Assembly: GCF_963583255.1 (NCBI RefSeq)
Contig: NC_084813.1
Coordinates: 7,481,001 to 7,545,000 of the forward strand
Direction: 5' to 3'
Origin: Pyrus communis
Taxonomy: Eukaryota; Streptophyta; Magnoliopsida; Rosales; Rosaceae
Length of the DNA: 64,000 nucleotides
In this document: positions 56,098 through 64,000 of the stretch, piece by piece
How the letters are laid out: the number at the start of each line of letters is the position of its first letter
Numbering within the stretch: the first letter of the stretch is position 1
Made by a program: the position numbers and the translations under genes
Notes under the pieces: model-generated
Database searches by the model: none
Seen by the model: the letters and a program-made list of their open reading frames with translations, nothing else
What the model was told of the DNA's origin: nothing

Positions 56098-56272
56098 AGA
56101 ACTTCCCAGTGGGTCACCCATCCTGGGAATGCTCTCACTTGAACTTGCTTAACTTCGGAGTTCCGATGGAACCTGAAGCCAGTGAGTTCCCAAAAACAAA
56201 ACCGTGAGGGCGTGCCCGGGGCCCAAAGCAGACAATATCATGCTACGGCGGAGCCAAAACTAGAATGTGACA
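56098..56272 (-). mobile_element. Cassandra-type TRIM LTR with 5S rRNA-like promoter
   Basis: On the minus strand it starts TGTCACATTCTAGTTTTGGC and contains GGAACTCCGAAGTTAAGC and CCCAGGATGGGTGACC, the A-box and C-box regions of a 5S rRNA gene. An LTR that carries 5S-like sequence is the hallmark of Cassandra elements, which are known from Rosaceae. The 3' end of the LTR, to the left, was not fixed. A normal 5S gene can be excluded because only the inner promoter part matches. Confidence 0.75.
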
Positions 56273-56796
56273 AATAAAGTATGAAAAATCACACAATAGA
56301 CACATACGAACCACACTTTCACATATTATGTGTGGAACAAGTGGATGTATGAACAAATGGATGGGTATTTATAGTGTTTTGGGGGTGAAATTTGAGTTAA
56401 ATAATACTTCTTTTTAAATTATCACGACCTTTAGATTTTAATTTGGGTCGTTGGATCATTTTTTACCATTATATTTTAACTCATTTAATCACAGCGGTTG
56501 GATTACAAGTAAAAGTAAATAAACGTTTTTTATTATTTGAAATATGGCTGTTGATCAACCGACGATCATTGATTTTAGCTGCACGATATGCAAAGCTGTT
56601 AATGGTGGGTGACGGGCCTGTCAGTGGTGGGCCCTTTGGTGCGTCATTGTGCTGGGCCAAACATGGAACTTACTTGCAAAGGTGGCTCGTATTCGTTTTG
56701 GTCGTGGCCTAGATCTTGTTTTTTTTCATTTTTCTTTTTTTTTTTCCTTTTGCTCGGGCCAATTTTTTTGCCAAGGTCAAATGGCAAAGGCCTAAA

Positions 56797-57088
56797 GGTA
56801 CCGTTTGGTACGTGGAACGAGACGGAATAGAGTGAGACAAGACGTTCCGTCCCACGTTTGGTGCGCCTAAAACGGGTGGAACGAGCTATTCCACAGGACG
56901 AGTTTTGGGTGAATTTTCGTTCCACCTCACCCGCCTGGAACGACTCGTTCCACATCCATGGAACACAAAATTATAACATCTCCATCTCCTCCTTCTTCCT
57001 CCTTATTTCCATCCGAGGGCATCTTTGCTCCTGCTCCGTTCCGTTCCGTCATGTCTCGTCCCGTCCCGTCTGCATACCAAACGATACC
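56797..57088. mobile_element. PIF/Harbinger-like MITE
   Basis: The left end GGTACCGTTTGGTACG and the inverted right end GGTATCGTTTGGTATG match at most positions, and AAA flanks both sides as a possible 3-bp target duplication. It is 292 bp, GC-richer than its surroundings, with repeated GGAACGAG and GTTCCGT words. There is no transposase. Confidence 0.62.
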
Positions 57089-58038
57089 AAAAGTACTCGC
57101 CTTGGCCAGGGTTGAGTTGGTCTTAATATATCTCAATACATGATTATAAATATTGTTGAAATTATTGTTAACACTAAACATTTATTGATAAAAAAATCAC
57201 CCATAAACAAAAGGAAAGTGAATAAGCTAATCAATTTTTTTAAATGTGGTTGCAAATCGAATGACGACTCCAACTACTTCAACGACATTTTTGCTTTTCC
57301 AATTCTTTAGAGCTTTCTTTATCTTTCACTTCTATAACAAAATGATTGTCTTTCACAAAGAAATATCAAATACAATTGACAAACATACTGTAATTTAACA
57401 TGAAAATTTTGAATTATTGAGTGAATTCACCATTGAAGGCCTTGAGAGTTACCACTTTCAGTTTCTATGCATCCCTTGAACACTGCTCTGCAAATGTTTG
57501 ACAGAATGTCTTAATGGAATATTGTGCAGTGCTTGCCTCCGCATGGTTCGTTGTATGCTTAATTGATATGTAATTTTATCTAATCAATGATTGATATACA
57601 ATTATTTCTCGAAGAATTGCTGTTCGTATACTAAAGCTATTTTTTCATCATTTAAAATCTACTAATGCTAATGGTACATACAACTTGCCTTTTATAAGAG
57701 GGTTCTACACAATTATTCCGTAATTACATGTTGTGTCTCCAAAATAATGTGGTGTCTCACTATCACAACTTCATAGAACTTGAAAAATTGGCCTTCATTG
57801 AATACAAAGTCCAAAAGACAGAACTATACCAATATCCAAAAATAAAAATTGATGAAGAGGCAACTAACAACCCTAATAATTTTGTTACTCCACTATACAC
57901 AGAGGCTACCAATAATTATTTTTCAAATCATAAGAAACAATTGTTACAAATTCTTAAATCTCCAAGTGTAGCAGAGAGATTCAAGAGTACCTAAAACACA
58001 AGATTCCTTGTTTCAATTTTGGTGCAGTCGAACATTCA

Positions 58039-58317
58039 TCATAGAACAAATTTGACGACATTGTCAACGACGTTCGCGCTAGTACCAAAATTGGAGGAAC
58101 TATAATATTTATCTTCGAGTTTAAGGCAATCAACCTTCCAATGCCCTTCCTTGCGACAATAATTGCATGTATTGTTTCTGGTCTTAGATTTCGATCTCGA
58201 ATTTCCTCTATTACTATTTAAACCATATTCTTTATCTTTGCCTCGTGCTACCAAAGTCTCAGAATGAGCATCATTCGAATTTCCAAATACTTTTTTCTTT
58301 AATTCTATTCTCCACAC
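58039..58317 (-). pseudogene. Copia-type gag remnant with CCHC zinc knuckle
   Basis: A minus-strand frame of 92 residues holding CNYCRKEGHWKVDC, a perfect C-X2-C-X4-H-X4-C knuckle, preceded by a basic serine/arginine stretch as in Copia gag. Sequence just upstream on the same strand (58320-58460) continues the gag resemblance in broken frames. No protease, integrase or reverse transcriptase follows, so it is a decayed fragment. Confidence 0.7.
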
Positions 58318-59074
58318 AAAGAGAATACTTTTAACATCGAGCTGATGCAGTGGTCAAGATATATTAACTGCAACTGACAGAATAACTCGTTTGGACTTGA
58401 GTTTAGTTTGGCCACAAGATTTCCACAAAATTCGCATACCAAGGAGCTAAAGAACAAAAAAATCTAAGATTGATCCTCATCATCAATTTTATTATCCATA
58501 TCTTTCAAATTCATGATAATCTTATTGAGGGAGACAAGATAAAGAGGGTTTCTGTAAAGAGAGAAGATAAAGTTTATAGATACAAAAAATTAAATTACTA
58601 TATCACCTCCAACATCATACCATTTTTATTCATTTACTATAGTCATAATAGTTTATATAAAATTTAACAAACACTTCAATACAGTTTTTTTCGTTAAAAG
58701 CAGTTTTGCAAAAAATATTTACCAAACACTCAGTTGCTTTATTTTACATATGTTTATTCTTAACACACTAGTAGCAGTTTTTGTTAACAAACACAACAAT
58801 ACCAAACTAGCTTTATATGTTCGAGTGAGAGGGCTGTAAAAAAAAATTCAAATGGTTGAGGTCATATTAGTAATAAACTAAGTGAAGGCCACCAAAAGCA
58901 TTCGTATATATACCCCATCTAGAAAGCTCGATATTTCACAATGTTAAAAGGAATATGGTTTTTATAACATTCATTCATTCTTAATGCATGCATGTGTACT
59001 TTTAATGTTTTGTACGTAACTATTGTATAATTATGCTTCGAATCCCCTCACCACCATGGCACCCTCCTCCTCAC

Positions 59075-59103
59075 CCCACCACCACCACCACCACCACCAC
59101 CAC
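59075..59103. repeat. (CAC)n microsatellite
   Basis: About ten CAC triplets in a row. Length variation between individuals is likely, as for other trinucleotide runs. Confidence 0.88.
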
Positions 59104-59635
59104 CTCACCCTCATAGTCAGGCTTCAATGAGACCTATCTCCATAGTTCTGTGTTCGCGTAAGTCTCTCTCTCCCCCCTCTTTTTCTCTCTCTAAATTCTG
59201 TTTCTGCTACATTTTCTGTTTGACTAATAATGATGGGTGCGAATCAATGATAGGCTGCCGCGACGAGGATTCCACAAGAGAGGAACAATGGCAGGTTGGG
59301 GCAGATTTGGGTTTTGATCGCGACTGATGTCATGCTAACGTCAACATGATGTTAGATCAAACTCGGGCGCACGGTCGGGCGAGAAATTGTCTGATCGGGC
59401 AGTCCTGCAAACTGGGGCTCAGCAATCGCCCCACTTTTAGGATTGGGCTGAAAATGAGTTTTGCAATTCTTGAGCCCAATTGCCCGACTTACATTTTGAA
59501 GCCGCTCCAGTAAAAAATTAAAAACAAAAATTCAAAAACCGACCTGCCCCGACCCAAAACCCAATAGCCTCCTTCTCGGGTTGTTAAACCCCATTCCAAA
59601 AGTCGAAGGTCGGTTTCACCAGCAGCGCTGCTGAA

Positions 59636-59800
59636 TAGGGGTGGGTTGGAAAAACCGAAAACCGAAAAAAACCGGACCGAAACCGAAAAAACCGAAAAAA
59701 AAAAAAAACCGAACCGAATAGGGGTGAACCGAACCGAACCGAATAGTGTCTGGTTCGGTTTCGGTTTCTGGGGTTCAGAAACCGAACCGAACCGAAGTCT
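59636..59800. repeat. ACCGAA-rich block, probable hAT end
   Basis: Many copies of ACCGAA and its inverse TTCGGT cluster here, behind TAGGGGTGGGTT, a form typical of hAT ends. The partner end was not found, so the element is incomplete or unresolved. Confidence 0.5.
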
Positions 59801-60663
59801 TCAAAAACGACGTCGTTTTATGCCTAATTCTAAAACGCCACCGTTTTATGCCTAATTCTAAAACGTAAAACCTAAACCTAGGTCTTCATCCGCTCTCAGT
59901 CTCTCCGTCTCCGCTCTCGGTCTCGCCTCACTCTCAGCCATTTTCTCGGTCTTCTTCATCCTCTCTCAGCCTCATCTCTCTCTCAGACTCTGTCAATCTC
60001 ATTCTCTCTCAAGGCTCAAGCTCACTGTGACCATTCTCATTCCCAATTCATCCTCTCTCAAGCTCTCGCCGAGTTGCTGTGACCATTCTCAATTTCTCAT
60101 TCCCAGCAAAAGGTTAGTGACTCTCACTCTCACGTTTTATTTTCTGCTCTACATTCAAACCAAACCTCTAAATCTCGAGTCTTAAACAGGTCAGAGCACT
60201 GGAAGTGGAAGCTCGAGTCGTAAACAGGTGAGAGCACTCTGACATCAACAATTAGCAGTGGGCTAATATTTGCAAGTTTGTTGCTTTTTGTTTCAATTTT
60301 ACAGTCTTGTTTTATTGACTAGCTTCCTTTTTTCCGTTTTTATGGTCCGGGATGGTGTGGTGGTTGTCAAATTCACTTGGGATTGTCAGTTTGAGCTTTT
60401 GTTTCCGAAATTTCGAGATTTGATTTTACTTGTACATTTATTTTCTGTACAATTGTAGTTTGATTTGATTGGTATGGTGTGCTTTGTGTTGTGCGAACTA
60501 TTCAAGTGGGTTTTTACTGGTTGAAGCATTTCGATTGTAAAATTAAAATTTCGTTGGAAGTTTTTCTTTTGTTTGCTTGCTGAACTCCAAGAAGAAGAGA
60601 GGCGAGCAGCCTCCCCGAACCAAAACCCTCCCCCTTCTTCTCCACCCGCTTTCTCAGTCCACC

Positions 60664-63600
60664 ATGGCCACCCTCTCCCAAGCTCAGGCCGTCAAGTCCC
60701 TCAACAAATCCCCCGGACGCCGCCGTTTCGTTGTAAGCCCTCTCTCTCACGCCGCCGTTTGAAGCTTCCAGCTCTTTGTTCGTCTTATTTCATGCTTCAA
60801 ATTATTTTTTTGGTAATTTTATTTGCTGGCTTTTGTATTTGCAGTTCAAGAATTTCTCTGAGAGAATTGATGATGTCGAAATCGATGTTTTCCGAAGCCT
60901 CGATAAAGTTAAGTCGGAGCCACATGAGGGCTCTACTTTTTTCCGGGACTGCCTCATCGAATGGAGGGTAATTCTTCAAGTTTGCTTAAGATTTTTCTCC
61001 ATATGTATATATGTGTGTATATGTATATGTATTTTTTTTCTTCTGGGTTTTTGGTTTCATGATTGTTTTGCTGATTCGGGTGTAGGAACTGAACACGGCT
61101 GAGGATTTCATCTCTTTCTATGAGCGAATGACGCCGTTGGTCCAAACGTTGCCTTTGATTCTGTTGCACAAGGAAACCATAATCTCAGAACTCGTTTCGA
61201 GATTACAGATGGATGCAAGGCTGTCGCTTGAGCCCATTCTCACGTATGTTAGCTTATTTGACGCCAACCCTTTTGAGATATTTGATTGTTTAGCTGGAAT
61301 TTAATGTTTTCCGAGATTGGAGATTTTTGTTTTCTTTCTCAATAAGCTGTGTTCTTGGGCAGGTTAATCGCCGCTCTGTCGAGAGATCTCCTGGAGGACT
61401 TTATCCCGTGAGTTTCGTCATCCTTTGGAATGAATTTAACTTGTAGCTGCTTGTTGTTTGTTGCTTTTACTTCCTTAATTGGTATTGAATATTCAAGGCG
61501 ACTTGCTCCAGTGTACTGTAGAATCCCATCATGCCCTTTTGCTTTTGATGCATGTATTTATGGTCACTCTACGTGGTTTTTCTTCTTCTTCTTCTTCTTC
61601 TTCCAGTTTCTTGCCGAGGATTGCTGATTCTCTAGTGTCTCTTCTAGAAAGTGGTGCAGATAGGGAGCCAGAGATCATTGAGCAGGTCCAATTTATTTTA
61701 AGGATTGTTATTTAATTTTAATTTTTATTAGGTTTACAGGTTGGCATTTTAATTTCGACATGAACTCATAGTGTACGGTGGTTTTGTGCAGATCTTTACA
61801 TCTTGGTCATCTATTATGATGTACTTACAAAAATATCTTGTACAAAAGATTAAGCATATACTAAAGTAAGTTCCTGTATCACTTAGTTATTTTGATTATT
61901 ACGTTGAAGCAAACCATGTGCATTTATTGTAGACAAAAATATGTCTATTTTAACTTTCAGAATTTGATGGTGAAAATATTTCTTTGAGAAATATCAGATT
62001 ATTTGAAAAATATGTTAATCAGGCTTAGTTAGTGTTTTCTTTATGTTTTGAAAATTTTGGTATTGAGTTCCCTTTGGTCCAATTTGTACGAATAAGTGAT
62101 TGTTACATTGCAATTTCATGTGAGGATGCATTTTTACTCTCTTTCCTCTCATAATCTCAGTTCTTATGATATATATAAATATATGTATATAATATATATA
62201 TGCATTTTGCAGGGTTACTGTAAAATTGAGGTACTATCCAAAATATCACATCCAAAAATTTATGGCAGAAGCGGTCTCATTCTTGCTGAGAAATGCACCT
62301 TTTGAACAACTTAAAGAAGGTACAACCTTGCATATTTTATGTTTTCACTTTTAGCCTGTTGGATTTTTTTTGATGGGAAATGTAGGATTATCTCTATACA
62401 GGTCCCCTTGAAGCATGCTTTATAGCTTATTTATTTTGAATGATTGAAGGACCTTTTTTTTTACTTCAAAACAATGCAATTCTATGTGTTTTAACTGACT
62501 CTTCATCTCATGTTTAATGTGGTGACAATTATCATCTAGATGTTTGTGTTTTTCCCATGATACAATCAAATTTGTGATATACTGTGATTAATGAATAATA
62601 ATCTGTAGTTTCTAACTTGATATGCACTACATACATCTGATGGAAAACTGACTTCCTTTATGTCTTAATTAATATTTTATGATTCTAAGCACTTGTAGCT
62701 GGATGTGTAATTTTAGTTTAGATAACAGTAAATTGTTGGCCATATTGCCGTATATTCTAGTGTTCTGTTGAAGACTTGAAGTAAGTTCCTTTAATGGGAA
62801 TTGATAAATTTTTGTCCTCATTGAATTGGCACAGGTGTCAGAAAGATCATGTTTGAAGTTGTGAAGAAATCAACTGATACTAGAAAAGAGGGAGTCAGTA
62901 AATTACTGTATTTTGTCATGAGAGGAACCTCATCAAGGTTCCATTCTAGAGCTGAGAGAGTGTTGCATTTCCTGATGGACGACTTGATACTTTGCATTGG
63001 TGAACAATTCAACGAAGGCAAGTTTTTCTCTAAACAAAGGCTTTATGTACGTTTATTTTAGATGTCTTGAAAAATTGATTAGATGTATTTTTGGATGTTA
63101 TTGAATGTCTAGGGTAGCTGGATTTTAAAGCTCACTCATGTAGAGTCAGTGGAAAGCTTGTTCACTATGCTTTTACCTATTTTTATATCATATTGCTATT
63201 AATTATTGTTTATGGTAAAAGTGTATTTTTTGTTTCCATATTCACAGTTGATGCATGAATACTGTGTTGTCGGTCAAGGTTCATCTGATACTAATCCAAG
63301 ACTACCCGAGTATGTTAGCAATTATGGCTTGCTAAAGGGTTATGTGAGAATGATTGTGTGGTTTAGGGAAAAAATGATGTTGGTAGTAAATTCTAAATTA
63401 TATGTTTTTTTGGGTTTAATTGTTCATTTGTACATTGACTTTGTTGTTCTCTCTTCAATTTGTATGTTATGTGTAATGCAGCAGTATGTTTATAAAATAT
63501 TATTGGACCATTAACTATATATTTGGGAGTTACATTGGTTTTGCTTGTCTTTGACCCTTTCTCTTTCTCCTGCAGGTTCAGAGACTGTTCTTGAAGTCTT

Positions 63601-63779
63601 AAAGTCTGCGTTAGAAGGTTTATGTGTGGATTTGGCCTCCAAGGAATTGAACTTAATGTTCAATTGCTTATATCGGGAAATAACTGACTCTGTGATTAAT
63701 GGAGGTGTTGAACGTTTAAGCCGCCTGTTGTCGTTGCTTGTTTCTACTGTGCAAGTTAAGAATGGCCAAAGGGTTTCCG
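60664..63779 (+). CDS. UTP20: UTP20, small-subunit processome component (5' part only)
   Basis: N-terminal part of a very large HEAT-repeat-like nucleolar protein that acts with U3 snoRNP in 18S rRNA maturation. Nine coding exons are visible: 60664-60732, 60845-60967, 61086-61243, 61363-61407, 61607-61685, 61792-61865, 62213-62319, 62835-63017, 63576-63779. They join in frame to about 347 residues, and the gene continues past the window. Segments such as KNFSERIDDVEIDVFRSLDK, FRDCLIEWRELNTAEDF, KFMAEAVSFLLRNAP and VSKLLYFVMRGTSSRFHS follow the same order as in human UTP20/DRIM. All introns are GT-AG except the one after exon 8, which starts GCAAGT. The start ATG sits in ACCATGGCC, a good plant context. 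Full-length homologues exceed 2500 residues, so roughly an eighth is seen. Confidence 0.9.
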
Positions 63780-64000
63780 GTGAGTGATAAGAATGTTTTT
63801 GTTTGCCTGAGTCCTTTATTTTACTGTCAAGCATTCCTTGCTCTTTAGTAATGATGTGTTTGTGTTTTAGGCTGTCGATTGTTTTCGTTAGTTGGTTTTC
63901 TGTTCCTTGTTGTGGCTGGGGTGTTTGGTCTGGTATGCTGGACCAGCCTCTCTGTTTGCTTTTTCCCTCTCCTAATATAATTCCCTTTAGCCAAAAAAAA

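Larger units (their letters stand above)
57089..60663. other. Repeat-rich spacer upstream of UTP20
   Basis: Contains a Copia gag remnant, a CAC microsatellite, a block of ACCGAA words and, from 59880, a CT-rich stretch that may be the UTP20 leader. An 88-codon frame at 57728-57994 has no motif that I recognise. No firm gene lies here. Confidence 0.45.

Noticed and set aside
56098..56200. A 5S rRNA gene
   Set aside because: Only the internal promoter part matches, and it sits inside an LTR-like sequence starting TGTCACATTC.
57728..57994. An 88-codon frame upstream of the Copia gag remnant
   Set aside because: No motif, composition or splice context supports it as a gene. It may be old transposon coding sequence.

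Overview
The window is nuclear DNA from a dicot plant. Genes are split by GT-AG introns, and the spaces between them are AT-rich and filled with MITEs, SINEs and LTR fragments. A Cassandra-type LTR carrying a 5S rRNA-like promoter, plus MITE families that I associate with apple and pear, make Rosaceae (Malus or Pyrus) my best guess. That assignment is an inference and no search was run.

The left quarter (744-16361) is the most striking part. It holds two almost identical, nearly full-length copies of an endogenous plant pararetrovirus (Caulimoviridae, florendovirus-like) joined head to head as a near-perfect palindrome. Copy A lies on the minus strand (744-8476) and copy B on the plus strand (8473-16361). 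Each carries ORF1 (movement protein, coat protein, CCHC zinc knuckle, aspartic protease, reverse transcriptase, RNase H) and an overlapping ORF2 of unknown function. Each also has a TATA box, a poly(A) signal and a primer-binding site matching initiator tRNA-Met. There are no LTRs and no integrase. In copy A both ORFs are open. In copy B, ORF1 has an in-frame stop and ORF2 has a one-base deletion. The pair sits between two (TA)n tracts. The centre is joined at a 4-base microhomology, and the left junction carries 13 bases that look copied from nearby host DNA.

From 16406 to 23726 there are only transposon remains: an LTR-like end at 17584, a SINE with a 9-bp target duplication and several MITEs. 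Then follow host genes: a plastid ATP/ADP translocase (NTT, plus, 23727-26885, five exons); a PAXX-like XRCC4-superfamily protein that probably acts in Ku-dependent end joining (minus, 29531-33492, seven exons); an isolated RNase H domain remnant (34941-35363); an NPH3-family protein without a visible BTB domain (plus, 39396-42060, two exons); a solo LTR with a hAT-like element nested inside (42450-45893); the DYW-type PPR editing factor ECB2/VAC1 (plus, 46990-49656, no intron); an uncharacterised HNH-plus-coiled-coil protein (minus, 50746-53616, seven exons); a transposon-rich spacer; and the first nine coding exons of UTP20, a small-subunit processome component (plus, from 60664, running off the right edge).

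The host genes do not form a pathway or operon; they are ordinary neighbours. Biologically the window combines chloroplast genes (NTT, ECB2), a ribosome-assembly gene (UTP20), a signalling scaffold (NPH3 family) and a candidate DNA-repair gene. The viral insertion itself bears end-joining scars of the kind such repair produces.
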